A stretch of 42,458 nt of DNA from Clostridia bacterium (GCA_017472285.1 JAFUQQ010000010.1:1-42458); one strand, 5' to 3'. Positions 1-8,182 are shown, numbered from the stretch's first letter. The notes: a model not told the origin generated them from the letters alone. A program made the numbers and translations.

Positions 1-59
1 ACAATTTCTTTAAGCTGGATTTGTTCTTCTACGGTTAAATATATTTCTTTGTTTAACAT
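1..59 (-). CDS. IS630-like transposase, N-terminus (partial at window edge)
   Basis: The ATG is at 59-57 on the minus strand and 19 codons follow before the edge; the first residues are MFNKEIYLTVEEQ. The sequence is identical to the start of the right-hand copy, where more residues show the helix-turn-helix region typical of the IS630 N-terminus. The catalytic DDE domain lies outside the window, so it is not known whether this copy is active. Confidence 0.7.
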   Translation of the reverse strand, partial: MLNKEIYLTVEEQIQLKEI

Positions 60-88
60 TTTGGTATACCTCTTTTTCGTTTTCTTTT

Positions 89-117
89 AGTATACCAAAT
101 AATCATTCATATGTCAA
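89..117 (-). promoter_or_regulatory. IS630-like transposase promoter, left copy
   Basis: On the minus strand TTGACA (117-112) is followed after 17 bases by TATACT (94-89), 30 bases before the transposase ATG. The -10 box lies inside the left arm of a perfect 10-base inverted repeat (60-69 and 90-99) that ends at the start codon; see the right copy for its likely role. Confidence 0.7.
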
Positions 118-198
118 GTTTTAGTAGGGACGAGATACTACCTAATTGTGCAACTTTTTATTTTTACCTTTTCTACATAGGTTTTTCGACAGACTGAT

Positions 199-230
199 GA
201 AAAGGGAAAGCATCCTGCTTTCCCTTTTCA
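199..230 (-). terminator. Terminator of the ABC transporter operon
   Basis: A 13-base perfect stem, GAAAAGGGAAAGC paired with GCTTTCCCTTTTC around a 5-base loop, lies just past the permease stop codon. The U-tract on the minus strand is weak, but the A/T-rich stem base and the position fit an intrinsic terminator. Confidence 0.7.
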
Positions 231-234
231 TGAC

Positions 235-1092
235 TTAATCCAGATTCAATTTGCGTTCCAGAATATATTTTGTGCCGAGATATGCGGCAATGGTTGCGAC
301 AGCGACCAGAATGATGGAAATGACCATAACGATCAGATAAACGAAGGAAGGCGCGTAACTTGAGAGCGTCAGAACCAAGGAAATCACGGAAGTGACGCTG
401 GAGACCAAACCGTTGATGATAAAAATACTGATGATCGCTGCGAGCAAACGGTGTTTTTTCACGAGCATGCAGCCAAGACAGATTGCAAAATACGTAATGA
501 TGCTTTGCATTGCATAAGAAACGATATAATACAGAACACTGAGAATGATATGTGTGATACCGAAGCCCAATTCTGTTCCCATCGTGGAGAAGACTTCTCC
601 GAAAGCTTCAAAAAAGTAAGGGAGTCCTTCCGCGATACCGCCGTAACCGATCTCCGCACCACCGAGAATCATGACGATACACACAAGAGCTACAACAAGG
701 GAAAGGGTATTCCAGATCAACGTTGAAAGCAGTTTGATCCAGAGATGTTCCGTGATCGTCAGGGGAAGCGTAAAGGTCAGATAACCTTCATCGGTAAAGA
801 AGGAAACGTAAAAACGGTAAACGAGCATGACGGAAACCGCAAGGATGGATGCAATCAGCAGAAAATACAATCCGAAGGCAAGCAATACTTCAAAAATAAC
901 GAAAAGGATGGAAAAGAGTTCTTGCGTATCGGATTCGGCTGTTCCTTCCAATGCGTCCGAAAAATGAAAGACACGGCCGTCCAGAATGAACGTCACGCTC
1001 ATCAGCATGGAAGCAATGAGCAGAACGATCAGCATCGGCATAACGATGCGTGCGACCGCGCGAAATTCATGTTTGATACCTTTTATAAACAT
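235..1092 (-). CDS. ABC transporter permease, about six membrane segments
   Basis: This 285-residue integral membrane protein begins MFIKGIKHEF and has hydrophobic segments near residues 15-40, 65-90, 120-150, 180-210, 215-245 and 250-275, with short charged loops. It has no ATPase motifs. Its start overlaps the end of the upstream ATP-binding gene by 10 bases, so the two are translationally coupled and very likely form one ABC transporter of the ABC-2/export type. The substrate cannot be told. No GntR or other regulator sits beside it, unlike many similar two-gene systems in Firmicutes. The family call is from topology and context, not from a diagnostic motif. Confidence 0.75.
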   Translation of the reverse strand: MFIKGIKHEFRAVARIVMPMLIVLLIASMLMSVTFILDGRVFHFSDALEGTAESDTQELFSILFVIFEVLLAFGLYFLLIASILAVSVMLVYRFYVSFFTDEGYLTFTLPLTITEHLWIKLLSTLIWNTLSLVVALVCIVMILGGAEIGYGGIAEGLPYFFEAFGEVFSTMGTELGFGITHIILSVLYYIVSYAMQSIITYFAICLGCMLVKKHRLLAAIISIFIINGLVSSVTSVISLVLTLSSYAPSFVYLIVMVISIILVAVATIAAYLGTKYILERKLNLD

Positions 1093-1877
1093 CTGTATAC
1101 CTCCCTGAAAAGCTCATCGATGGTCTTACCGCTTTGTTCTCTTGCTTTATCCGCATCGTTAATCATCAGAAGCTGACCGTCACGGATGAAGATAAAGCTG
1201 TCAAGGATCTTTTCCACGTCTGCGATAAGATGCGTGGAAATAACGATCGTGGAATCGGGATTGCGGTTGGAAAGAATGGTTTGCAGAATAAATTCTCTGG
1301 CGACGGGATCGACACCTGCGATCGGTTCATCAAGAAGATAAACTTTTGCGCGGCGGGACATGACGAGTACGAGCTGAACTTTTTCTCGGTTACCTTTGGA
1401 AAGCGTTTTGAGCTTGGCATTGGCATCAAGGGCAAGGGATGTGAGCATATTCATCGCGACGGTTTTATCAAAATCCTCGTAAAAATCCGCAAAATAATCA
1501 ATGATATCACGAATACGCATCCAAGAATTGAGATAGGTTCTTTCGGGCAGAAACGATACAATCTTTTTGGTTTCCGTACCCACGTCCATACCGCAGACGA
1601 GAACCTTGCCATCTGTCGGCTGTAAGATACCTGCCGCAATTTTCAGAAACGTGGTCTTGCCGCTTCCGTTGGAGCCGAGAAGTCCGATGATTTTACCGCC
1701 TTCCAGAGAAAAATTGACGTTGGAAAGCGCGCGTTTGGAGCCGTAATTTTTCGTAAGACCCACAGCCTGTAAGGAATAGGTTGCGGTCGAATACGTTTTT
1801 TGTGCCGTGTCATTTACAGGCGCGTTCATCGTTACGTCAGTTCCCGGGAAATTGACGGATTCCGATATGTTTGACAT
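1083..1877 (-). CDS. ABC transporter ATP-binding protein
   Basis: The 264-residue ATPase shows Walker A GSNGSGKTT near residue 70, a variant signature LSKGNREK before VLVMSRRAKVYLLDEP (Walker B plus catalytic Glu), a D-loop and an H-loop STH. It supplies ATP hydrolysis for the adjoining permease. The ATG at 1877 has AAAGGAGG eight bases upstream, so the start is well placed. About 33 residues rich in Asn, Ser and Thr precede the usual beginning of the domain (LQAVGLTKNYG); this extension is not typical and may be disordered. The LSKGN signature is characteristic of ABC-2 type exporters such as the YtrB/BcrA group, whose substrates are often peptides or antibiotics; that is inference only. Confidence 0.88.
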   Translation of the reverse strand: MSNISESVNFPGTDVTMNAPVNDTAQKTYSTATYSLQAVGLTKNYGSKRALSNVNFSLEGGKIIGLLGSNGSGKTTFLKIAAGILQPTDGKVLVCGMDVGTETKKIVSFLPERTYLNSWMRIRDIIDYFADFYEDFDKTVAMNMLTSLALDANAKLKTLSKGNREKVQLVLVMSRRAKVYLLDEPIAGVDPVAREFILQTILSNRNPDSTIVISTHLIADVEKILDSFIFIRDGQLLMINDADKAREQSGKTIDELFREVYRCL

Positions 1878-1969
1878 AAAAAATCCTCCTTTATATCATA
1901 TATGATCTTTGCTTTTCCGCGGGAGATTCCGACGGAAATTTTGTTTCGAATCAAAATGATTATAATAAT

Positions 1970-1998
1970 ATAGTAATATAATAATAGGAAATTGTCAA
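1970..1998 (-). promoter_or_regulatory. Promoter of the ABC transporter operon
   Basis: On the minus strand TTGACA (1998-1993) and TACTAT (1975-1970) are 17 bases apart, about 90 bases before the ATPase start. The region is very A/T-rich. Confidence 0.55.
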
Positions 1999-2078
1999 GA
2001 ATTTGCAGAAAAATTCCCTTTCAGACAAAAAAATTTAAAAAATTTTTGAAATATTTACGAAGAAAAATAAAATTCCAC

Positions 2079-2107
2079 TTGACATTTTCATGTTTTTATG
2101 GGATAAT
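2079..2107 (+). promoter_or_regulatory. Promoter of the rpmH operon
   Basis: TTGACA at 2079-2084 and GATAAT at 2102-2107 are separated by 17 bases. The box lies about 65 bases upstream of the rpmH start and is near consensus, as expected for a ribosomal-protein operon. Confidence 0.8.
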
Positions 2108-2170
2108 AAAATTTGTAATGTAGCAATCTGCGCAGAATTATATCTGCGGTTGCAAGGAGGTGTAAAGAGA

Positions 2171-2302
2171 ATGCTTACTTACCAGCCTAAAAAACGTCAA
2201 AGACAAAAAGAGCATGGTTTCAGAAAGAGAATGAAAACTGCAAACGGCCGCAAGGTTTTGAAGAGAAGACGCGCTAAATGCAGAGCAAGACTCTCTTATT
2301 AA
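2171..2302 (+). CDS. rpmH: 50S ribosomal protein L34
   Basis: This is a 43-residue, very basic protein with the L34 pattern: start [20 protein letters not shown], then [14 protein letters not shown] near the end. L34 sits in the large subunit near the exit-tunnel side of 23S rRNA. The start is set by AAGGAGG at 2154-2160, ten bases before the ATG; longer in-frame upstream codons have no ribosome binding site. It is the first gene of the rnpA-yidD-yidC-jag block. It starts MLTYQPKK rather than the more usual MKRTYQP, a small N-terminal variation. Confidence 0.97.
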   Translation: MLTYQPKKRQRQKEHGFRKRMKTANGRKVLKRRRAKCRARLSY

Positions 2303-2394
2303 TTCATCGATTGAAACGCATCGGATAAAGAAAGCCTGTGAAAACGTCATGGGCTTTTCCTTTTGTAAGGAATCCGAAAAAAGGGGGAATCTGT

Positions 2395-2817
2395 GTGAAA
2401 AACATAGCCATTTCCGAAAATCACCTTTATAAAAAGGTTTACGCAAAGGGCTTGAAAGCCGTTTGCAAGCATATCGTGGTATATGTTCTGACCGATTACC
2501 ACGCATCCCGTCTGCAACGGGAAAACCCGCTGAAAAAGAAAGTAAACCGTGTTGGGCTTACGGTTTCGACAAAACTTGGAAAGGCGGTCGTGCGTTCGCG
2601 CGTGAGAAGGATCCTGCGCGCCGCATATCATAAGCTCGAAACAGAACGGACCATCAAAAAGGGCAAGCTCATCGTCATCACTGCGCGCGATGCCGCTGTG
2701 AACGCCAAAAGCACGGATATCTATGCCGATCTTCTCTATGCGGCAAGAAAACTTTCGCTTTTTGACGATGCGCCGAAAAAAGATGCCGTGGGTAAGACGG
2801 AGAATGGGAAACGATGA
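2395..2817 (+). CDS. rnpA: Ribonuclease P protein component
   Basis: RnpA is the protein subunit that helps RNase P RNA mature the 5' ends of tRNAs. The 140-residue product carries the RNR motif [11 protein letters not shown] near residue 70, preceded by the conserved [11 protein letters not shown] place the start at GTG 2395 because AAGGGGG lies about eight bases upstream; an ATG at 2338 in the same frame would add 19 residues with no homology to the family and no clear ribosome site. The stop overlaps the yidD start by four bases (ATGA). The C-terminal tail after residue 115 is variable and charged. Confidence 0.93.
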   Translation: MKNIAISENHLYKKVYAKGLKAVCKHIVVYVLTDYHASRLQRENPLKKKVNRVGLTVSTKLGKAVVRSRVRRILRAAYHKLETERTIKKGKLIVITARDAAVNAKSTDIYADLLYAARKLSLFDDAPKKDAVGKTENGKR

Positions 2818-3047
2818 AATATATTGCGATATGGCTCGTAAAATTCTATCAGAAATTCATTTCTCCTCTCAAGCCTCCGTGCTGCCGCTTTCACCCAACC
2901 TGTTCTTCCTATGCCATCGAGGCCTTCAAGGAATGGGGCCTTATCATCGGTCTGCTCCTCACCGTTTGGCGTATTCTGCGCTGTCAGCCGTTCTCCCGGG
3001 GTGGCTACGACCCCGTGCCGAAAAGAAAACGGAAGACCGATCTTTAA
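2814..3047 (+). CDS. yidD: Membrane protein insertion efficiency factor YidD
   Basis: The 77-residue protein shows the family hallmark [15 protein letters not shown] with its paired cysteines, flanked by [13 protein letters not shown] and [17 protein letters not shown]. YidD is a small membrane-associated protein thought to aid YidC-dependent insertion. It overlaps rnpA by four bases and precedes yidC, the canonical order. Confidence 0.95.
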   Translation: MKYIAIWLVKFYQKFISPLKPPCCRFHPTCSSYAIEAFKEWGLIIGLLLTVWRILRCQPFSRGGYDPVPKRKRKTDL

Positions 3048-3089
3048 AATCATACCGTTCCAACAAAACAAAGGAGATCATCCAAAACA

Positions 3090-4205
3090 ATGTTTAACGC
3101 AATTTATTCATTTTTCGGAAAACTGCTTGCAGCTTTCGATTCCTTTACGGGCAGTTATCTTCTGGCACTCTTTATTTTCGCGCTTCTCGTAAAGATTATT
3201 TTGCTCCCCTTCGGCATCAAACAGCAGAAAAACTCCATCAAGCAGGCGCACGTCAAACCGAAAGAAATGGCGATCCGCAGCAAATACAAGGGCAGAACCG
3301 ATCAGCCTACCATGCAGAAGATGCAAGATGAAATCGGAAAGCTTTACGAAAAGGAAGGTTACAGCCCCCTTGCCGGCTGTCTGCCTCTCTTTATTCAGCT
3401 TCCGATCATCTTGATTCTTTATAAGGTCATCACCAACCCGCTTCAGTATATCTGCGGCTATACCACGGATATGATTAATAAGATTGCTTCTTATCTCGCG
3501 GAAATCGGTACAAAGGGCATCACCGTGAAAGACGGCGTATTCTCCGGTTATGATATCAGCTTGATTAAGCATTTTGAAAGCAATCTCGAAGGCATCAATA
3601 CCGCGCTCTCCGAATTGGAAGGCGCAGGAAGTGTCATTATGGAAGAATTGCCGAACTTCAGCTTCTTCGGCTTCGGTGGCAATACCATCCTTGCCGATAA
3701 CCCGACCTTCCTTTCCATCCTCGTTCTCGTACCGATCCTTAACTTCGTATTTACGTTGCTTTCCACATGGGTAACGAAAAAGCTGACGTTCCAGCCGATG
3801 CAGGATCAGCAGCCCGGTTCGATGAAGTTCATGAACCTCTTCATGGCAGGTATGACGACATGGATCGCATTCAGCGTTCCCGCCGCTATCGGTATCTATT
3901 GGCTTTTCAATAATATTCTCGGTATGCTCCAGCAGTTCATCCTCGCGAAAACCATGCCCCTTCCCAAATTCACTGAGGAAGATTACAAACAGGCTGAACG
4001 CGAATATATGGGTAAATCCGCAACCAAAAAAGAAAACGTAATCAAGACGAGAGCCGCTCTCGCGCGTCCGATGGATGACGATGAATATGCAGACCTCGGT
4101 GACTACGTTTCCGTATATGACGAACGTCCTTCGATCGATGAAGAACCCGAACCCTCCGGTAAATCCACGATCGAAAAAGCACCCTTGAAAAAGAAGAAAC
4201 ATTAA
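3090..4205 (+). CDS. yidC: Membrane protein insertase YidC/OxaA
   Basis: YidC inserts and folds membrane proteins alone or with SecYEG. The 371-residue protein starts near its first membrane segment (about residues 20-45, LLALFIFALLVKI), then has a charged cytoplasmic hairpin loop, and further membrane segments near residues 95-115, 205-235, 250-270 and 270-290 ending in IGIYWLFNNILGM. It lacks the large periplasmic domain of Gram-negative YidC and shows no lipoprotein signal, so it is the OxaA/SpoIIIJ type. Residues after about 300 form an acidic-then-basic soluble tail ending in KKKKH, which may touch the ribosome. AAAGGAG precedes the ATG by about 12 bases. Confidence 0.95.
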   Translation: MFNAIYSFFGKLLAAFDSFTGSYLLALFIFALLVKIILLPFGIKQQKNSIKQAHVKPKEMAIRSKYKGRTDQPTMQKMQDEIGKLYEKEGYSPLAGCLPLFIQLPIILILYKVITNPLQYICGYTTDMINKIASYLAEIGTKGITVKDGVFSGYDISLIKHFESNLEGINTALSELEGAGSVIMEELPNFSFFGFGGNTILADNPTFLSILVLVPILNFVFTLLSTWVTKKLTFQPMQDQQPGSMKFMNLFMAGMTTWIAFSVPAAIGIYWLFNNILGMLQQFILAKTMPLPKFTEEDYKQAEREYMGKSATKKENVIKTRAALARPMDDDEYADLGDYVSVYDERPSIDEEPEPSGKSTIEKAPLKKKKH

Positions 4206-4240
4206 AAAAGACAAATTTTTAAGTAAGGAAAGATCACATC

Positions 4241-5167
4241 ATGAAAAAAGATATCATCGTAACCGCGAAAACCGTTGAGGATGCGGCGCAGAACGGTGCC
4301 GCACAGCTTGGTGTTTCCCGTGAAGATGTTGAGATCGAGGTTCTTGAAGAACCTAAAAAAGGTTTTCTCGGTATGGGCGCTGCTCCCGCAAAGGTTAAAG
4401 TCACTTATATTCTGAAGCCTCTTGAGGCGGCCCGCAACTTCATTGAAACTCTGATGGCTGACCTTGGCATTACCGCTGAGATTCAGATCCATGACGATGG
4501 CGATGGCGAATCCCTCATCACCATCGAAGGCGAAGGCGCATCGATCCTGATCGGTCACCACGGCGATACTTTGGAAGCATTCCAATATCTCGTCAACCTT
4601 GCCGCAAACAAAAAGGATGATGAAGACCGTCAGTATACGAGAATTACCGTCAATATTGAAAATTACCGTGAAAAGAGAGAAGAAACCCTTCGCAAGCTCG
4701 CAGCAAAAATGGCGGCAAAGGTTAAAAAGTCCGGCAGAAATATTGCGCTCGAACCCATGAATGCTTATGAACGCCGTATCATTCACGCTGAAATTCAGAA
4801 GATCGAAGGTGTTTCCACCAATTCCGTTGGTGCGGAAGGCAACAGACGTGTCGTTATCTTCCCCGAAGGCGAGGCAAAGCCTACCGAAGCAAGACCTGAA
4901 AGAAAACCGAGACCCCGCCGCGAAAAACCTGCTTTTGATAAAGGCGATAAACGTACCAAGTCTTTTGATAAAGCTGAAAAACGCACGGCAAACACTGCTG
5001 AAAAGACAGAAAAATCCGATGTTCGCAAAGAACAGCCTCGCAAGGATTATTCTGCTTACAAGCGTCCGGAAGGTTCCCGTCCCGCGCCCCGCAAGATCGA
5101 AAAGGCAAAGGATCTTGACAGTTATTTTGCAAAACTCAAGGAATTTTCCAGCAACAATCCGCAATAA
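4241..5167 (+). CDS. jag: RNA-binding protein Jag (KhpB), KH-R3H
   Basis: The 308-residue protein has a Jag_N domain (1-50, VTAKTVEDAA and KGFLGMG), a KH domain with the loop GHHGDTL near residue 107, and an R3H domain with YERRIIHAEI followed by GVSTNSVGAEGNRRVVIF near 190-208. Jag/KhpB binds RNA and affects cell elongation and division in Firmicutes. Residues 210-308 are an unusual long charged tail rich in Lys, Arg, Glu and Pro, probably disordered. It sits directly after yidC as in most Firmicutes and is followed by a strong terminator. Confidence 0.94.
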   Translation: MKKDIIVTAKTVEDAAQNGAAQLGVSREDVEIEVLEEPKKGFLGMGAAPAKVKVTYILKPLEAARNFIETLMADLGITAEIQIHDDGDGESLITIEGEGASILIGHHGDTLEAFQYLVNLAANKKDDEDRQYTRITVNIENYREKREETLRKLAAKMAAKVKKSGRNIALEPMNAYERRIIHAEIQKIEGVSTNSVGAEGNRRVVIFPEGEAKPTEARPERKPRPRREKPAFDKGDKRTKSFDKAEKRTANTAEKTEKSDVRKEQPRKDYSAYKRPEGSRPAPRKIEKAKDLDSYFAKLKEFSSNNPQ

Positions 5168-5208
5168 GCATTTTACGCTTTGCAACCATAAATAGCACAA
5201 ATCCCGAC

Positions 5209-5254
5209 GGGATGGCAAGTTTTCCGAAAACGGATTTTGCCATTCCGTTTTCTT
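5209..5254 (+). terminator. Terminator after jag
   Basis: GGATGGCAA pairs with TTGCCATTCC and an inner TTTCCG with CGGA around AAAA, followed by GTTTTCTT. This closes the rpmH-jag operon. Confidence 0.85.
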
Positions 5255-5289
5255 AATTTTATGATATTTTTGCTTCTGTTTTTATGATA

Positions 5290-5358
5290 GTGCCTCTATG
5301 GGTTTTGCTCAACTTTTTCTTTGTTTGAAAGAAAAAGTTGCAAAAAGAAGCAAACAAA
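5290..5358 (-). repeat. T-rich hairpin repeat (family A), copy 1
   Basis: The core is a 31-base hairpin at 5310-5340, CAACTTTTTCTTT / AAAGAAAAAGTTG, flanked by GCAAAAAGAAGC on one side and GCCTCTATGGGTTTTGC on the other. The same core and flanks recur near 7172, 30300 and 37433, so this is a dispersed repeat and not just a terminator. Confidence 0.7.
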
Positions 5359-5676
5359 CTTGCAGTTTGATCGAGGGTGTAGATTTGTTATCAATACACC
5401 ATGCTTCATATCCGCCTACTTATCGGCGGATAGGCGCATGGCGATGGCTTTTTCAATAATTTGTATAACGCGCGCTTTATTTTAGCGAAGATTTATTTTC
5501 TTTTCCGTCCCGCGATGATTACTACTATGTGCAGACTTGAATGGCAAAACTTTAAAAATCTGCACACAGATTCAATGAGCGCGGGCAAACTTGTTTGCGA
5601 AGAATCTCTTTGGCTTTGCCTTGTAAAAGTTTAAAATCCGAACATTCGGTCAAGCGGAACGCTTGTGTATCTTTTG

Positions 5677-5703
5677 GTACTTTTCTTTACACAAGAAAAG
5701 TAC
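5677..5703 (+). repeat. T-rich hairpin repeat (family A), copy 2
   Basis: GTACTTTTCTTT and its near-complement AAGAAAAGTAC form a hairpin around ACAC, preceded by ATCTTTTG as in the other copies. It lies about 60 bases upstream of mnmE and may be a remnant of the composite unit described at 30299 and 37350. Confidence 0.65.
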
Positions 5704-5761
5704 AGAACACCCCCAACGCGAGTTGAAATCAAATAGTATAAAAAGAAAAGAGAACAAAACC

Positions 5762-7171
5762 ATGTATTCTATGTTTGGTTCTACAATTGCGGCGATTTCT
5801 ACGCCGCGCGGCAAAGGCGGTATCGCAGTCATCCGAGTTTCTGGTGATGATGCGATCACGATTTGCGAAAAATTTATTTTCCCGAAAAGCGGAAAAAAAT
5901 TGTCCGAAATCAGACGCGGTTCCGTCTGTCTTGCGGATGTCAAAGATGAAGACGGGGGTCTTCTTGATGAAGCGGTTATTACCGTATTTCATGCGCCTCA
6001 TTCCTATACAGGCGAAAATACCGTTGAAATCAGTTGTCACGGCGGTGTTTTGCTGACGGAATCGATTTTGATGCGTACCCTTTCCTGCGGTGCGGTACAA
6101 GCCGGACCGGGTGAATTTACCCGTCGTGCATTTTCTGCGGGTAAGCTGTCGTTGTCACAGGCGGAAGCTGTGATTGGTATGATTGATGCCGAAACCAAAG
6201 CTGCGCTTGCGCTTTCCCGTATCAATCTTGATGGTGCAATCCGTCGTAAAACGGATGCGATTTATGATACTTTGAAAACTTTGGTTTCGGGTGTATATGC
6301 CATCATTGACTTTCCCGATGAGGATTTGTCTTCTCTTTCGGAGGACGAAGTGCGTGACGGAATCATTTCAGCGATGGATGCGTTGGAAATGCTCCGCCGT
6401 TCGTATAAAACGGGACACGCTGTTTGCGAAGGTGTCAAAACAGTTATTTTCGGCAAGCCCAATACGGGTAAATCTACGATCTTGAATCTTCTTGCGGAGA
6501 AAGAACGTGCGATCGTAACGGACGTTGCAGGTACGACACGAGATGTGATTTCCGAAACCGTAGCGGCGGGCAATGTCACGCTTCGTCTTTCCGATACGGC
6601 AGGTGTACACGGTACGGATGACTTTGTGGAAAGCATTGGTGTACAGAAAAGTATTGAAGCATTGGAAGAAGCGGAATTGATTCTTGCGGTATTTGATCTT
6701 TCGCGTGGCTTGGATGCGGAAGATGAAGAAATCCTGACTCATGTGGAAAATCGTGCAAGTCTTGGTGTTCCCGTGATTGCAATTTGTAATAAAAGCGATC
6801 TTTTTGATTCCGAAAAGACCGAAGCGGATATTTCCCGCATTGCAACGGCACTTGGGACGGAACCGATCTTGCTTTGCGCAAAAAATGAAACGAGCCGTGA
6901 AGCACTCGTTTCCCGTATTGAAACGACGTTTGAAAGCAGTGATTTTTCTGCATCCGACAATGCTGTTATCACCAATGCCCGTCAGTTTGCGGCTGTAAAC
7001 GATGCACTTTCTCACGTCAGAAGTGCCTTGGAAACCCTTGATTTTCTCGGCGCGGATACAGCTTGCTCCGAACTTGAACTTGCTATGGGCAGTCTTGGCG
7101 AGTTTGACGGCAGACAAGTTACCATTGATATCGTCGACAGCATCTTCCATCGTTTCTGTGTCGGCAAGTAA
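5762..7171 (+). CDS. mnmE: tRNA modification GTPase MnmE (TrmE)
   Basis: MnmE, with MnmG, installs the carboxymethylaminomethyl group on U34 of certain tRNAs. The 469-residue protein has the N-terminal formyl-THF-binding domain (STPRGKGGIAVIRVSG), a helical domain, an inserted Ras-like G domain with GKPNTGKST, a T-rich switch (VAGTTRD), DTAG and NKSD, and the conserved C-terminus FCVGK, whose Cys is essential in the family (usually CIGK). I use the ATG at 5762, because the family begins a few residues before STIAAISTP; an upstream extension of 33 residues comes from repeat-derived sequence. The ribosome site is weak. The usual partner mnmG does not follow; birA does. Confidence 0.96.
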   Translation: MYSMFGSTIAAISTPRGKGGIAVIRVSGDDAITICEKFIFPKSGKKLSEIRRGSVCLADVKDEDGGLLDEAVITVFHAPHSYTGENTVEISCHGGVLLTESILMRTLSCGAVQAGPGEFTRRAFSAGKLSLSQAEAVIGMIDAETKAALALSRINLDGAIRRKTDAIYDTLKTLVSGVYAIIDFPDEDLSSLSEDEVRDGIISAMDALEMLRRSYKTGHAVCEGVKTVIFGKPNTGKSTILNLLAEKERAIVTDVAGTTRDVISETVAAGNVTLRLSDTAGVHGTDDFVESIGVQKSIEALEEAELILAVFDLSRGLDAEDEEILTHVENRASLGVPVIAICNKSDLFDSEKTEADISRIATALGTEPILLCAKNETSREALVSRIETTFESSDFSASDNAVITNARQFAAVNDALSHVRSALETLDFLGADTACSELELAMGSLGEFDGRQVTIDIVDSIFHRFCVGK

Positions 7172-7284
7172 CTTACTTTTTTCTTTACGGAAAGAAAAAA
7201 GTAAGCAAAAAAGAAACGAATTTGAAAGTGCCTCTGTATTTATTTTGATCGAAAAGAAGAAAGTAAGCAAAGAAGAAACGAATT
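7172..7284 (-). repeat. T-rich hairpin repeat (family A), copy 3 plus tandem half-copy
   Basis: A stem of CTTACTTTTTTCTTT with AAAGAAAAAAGTAAG (7172-7205) is followed by GCAAAAAAGAAACGAA, then GTGCCTCTGTA and TTTTGATC, which matches the spacer of the composite unit read on the minus strand. A second half, AGAAAGTAAGCAAAGAAG with AAACGAATTG, follows at 7257-7284. The repeat starts one base after the mnmE stop, so it may also act as its terminator. Confidence 0.7.
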
Positions 7285-7314
7285 GTGGTTGCTGTACTCT
7301 GTGTAACAAATGAT

Positions 7315-7371
7315 ACTCCAAGCCTTCTCCTTTGGAGAAGGTGGCGGCGAAGCCGACGGATGAGGAGAGCA
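7315..7371 (+). repeat. Double-hairpin repeat (family C), copy 1
   Basis: CCTTCTCC-TTT-GGAGAAGG is followed by GTGGCGGCGAAGCCGACGG and ATGAGGAG. The same architecture (CCTCTC-hairpin-GAGAGG, TGGC, small hairpin, GACGGAT) recurs at 33449-33496 with a different stem sequence, so the structure is conserved by compensating changes. Confidence 0.65.
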
Positions 7372-7402
7372 AAATTTCCACAAAAAAACAAGGAGAAACG
7401 CG

Positions 7403-8104
7403 ATGCATACCCCAATCCATCATTATGAAATTTTACCCTCCACGAATGCTGAAGCAAAAAAAATGATTTTGAACGGCGCGCGTGAAGGTATTCTTCTTGC
7501 GGAGCATCAGACCGCGGGCAGAGGCAGACTTGGAAGAAGTTTTTTTTCCGAAAATGGAATTTTTATGAGTGTGATTATTGCACCCGAAAAGATTCCGTTT
7601 GATACGGGATTTCTGACGAGTGCGGTTGCCGCCGCCGTTTGCCGTGCCATTACGGAAAAAGGTTTTGATGTGGGTATCAAATGGGTCAACGATATTTATC
7701 TTGACGGCAAAAAGATCTGCGGTATTTTAGCAGAAGCGGTTAGCATGGGCGCAGAAACGCTTGCTTACGTTGTTGGAATTGGGATTAACGTGGGTGAAAG
7801 CGATTTCCCCGAGGAGATTCGGGATATCGCCGCCACCTTGCTACTCAATGAAAAAGAAAAAGAGAAATTGTTTTTCTCCGTTCTTGAAAATATCGAAAAA
7901 GTTCTTGCGGAAAATAAAAAAACGATACTTTCTTATCTGAAAGAAAAAAGCATCGTTCTCGGTAAAGATATCCGCTTTTTCGGTGTGAAAGATGGAGAAG
8001 GGCGCGCGATCGACCTCGATGAAAACGGCGGTCTTGTCGTTTTGACAGATGCAAATGAAAAAATTATCCTCACGGGTGGTGAAATTTCCGTAAGGGTCAG
8101 ATAA
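7403..8104 (+). CDS. birA: Biotin--[acetyl-CoA-carboxylase] ligase
   Basis: This 233-residue enzyme activates biotin with ATP and attaches it to biotin carboxyl carrier proteins. Visible motifs are STNAEAK, the adenylate-binding loop GRGRLGR near residue 40, KWVNDIYLDGKKICGIL near 92-108, and GIGINVG near 132. A small C-terminal SH3-like domain ends in ILTGGEISVR. It lacks the N-terminal helix-turn-helix of bifunctional BirA, so it is a class I ligase and probably not a repressor. AAGGAG lies 8-9 bases before the ATG. Confidence 0.93.
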   Translation: MHTPIHHYEILPSTNAEAKKMILNGAREGILLAEHQTAGRGRLGRSFFSENGIFMSVIIAPEKIPFDTGFLTSAVAAAVCRAITEKGFDVGIKWVNDIYLDGKKICGILAEAVSMGAETLAYVVGIGINVGESDFPEEIRDIAATLLLNEKEKEKLFFSVLENIEKVLAENKKTILSYLKEKSIVLGKDIRFFGVKDGEGRAIDLDENGGLVVLTDANEKIILTGGEISVRVR

Positions 8105-8128
8105 AAAGAGCGGGGAACCGCTTTTTTT
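8103..8128 (+). terminator. Terminator after birA
   Basis: AAAAAGAGCGG pairs with CCGCTTTTTTT around GGAA, directly after the birA stop. It is followed by the short motif TATAGGAAATTGC, which also follows the terminator at 35671-35716. Confidence 0.88.
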
Positions 8129-8147
8129 ATAGGAAATTGCGCGTTTG

Positions 8148-8182
8148 TTTTGTAGGGACAGGCATCCTCGACTGTCCGTGAA
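8148..8182 (+). repeat. REP-like palindrome (family B variant)
   Basis: TTTTGTAGGGACAG...CTGTCCG forms a hairpin (8156-8161 with 8172-8177) and is preceded by the same TTTTGTAGGG edge as the repeat at 30385-30426. It is a shorter variant of the GGGGAGG palindrome. Confidence 0.55.

Larger units (their letters stand above)
1..142 (-). mobile_element. IS630-like element, 5' end, left copy (partial)
   Basis: These 142 bases are the exact reverse complement of 42251-42392. They hold the outer end of an insertion sequence (about 48 bases starting GGTAGTATCTCG), its promoter, and the first codons of its transposase, which runs off the left edge. The outer end is followed immediately by TA at 143-144, as expected for the TA target of the IS630/Tc1-mariner superfamily. 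Only one end is visible, so the other terminal repeat and the target duplication cannot be checked. The IS630 assignment rests on the N-terminal protein sequence seen more fully in the right copy. Confidence 0.75.
5255..5761 (+). other. Gene-free stretch before mnmE, with two hairpin repeats
   Basis: No credible ORF or known RNA is seen in these 500 bases. They contain two copies of the T-rich hairpin repeat (5310-5340 and 5677-5703), a small stem CCGCC/GGCGG at 5412-5429 next to GCCTA/TAGGC, and otherwise unstructured sequence. A weak mnmE promoter may lie near 5735 (TAGTATAA). I looked for a riboswitch or small RNA and cannot name one. Confidence 0.5.
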
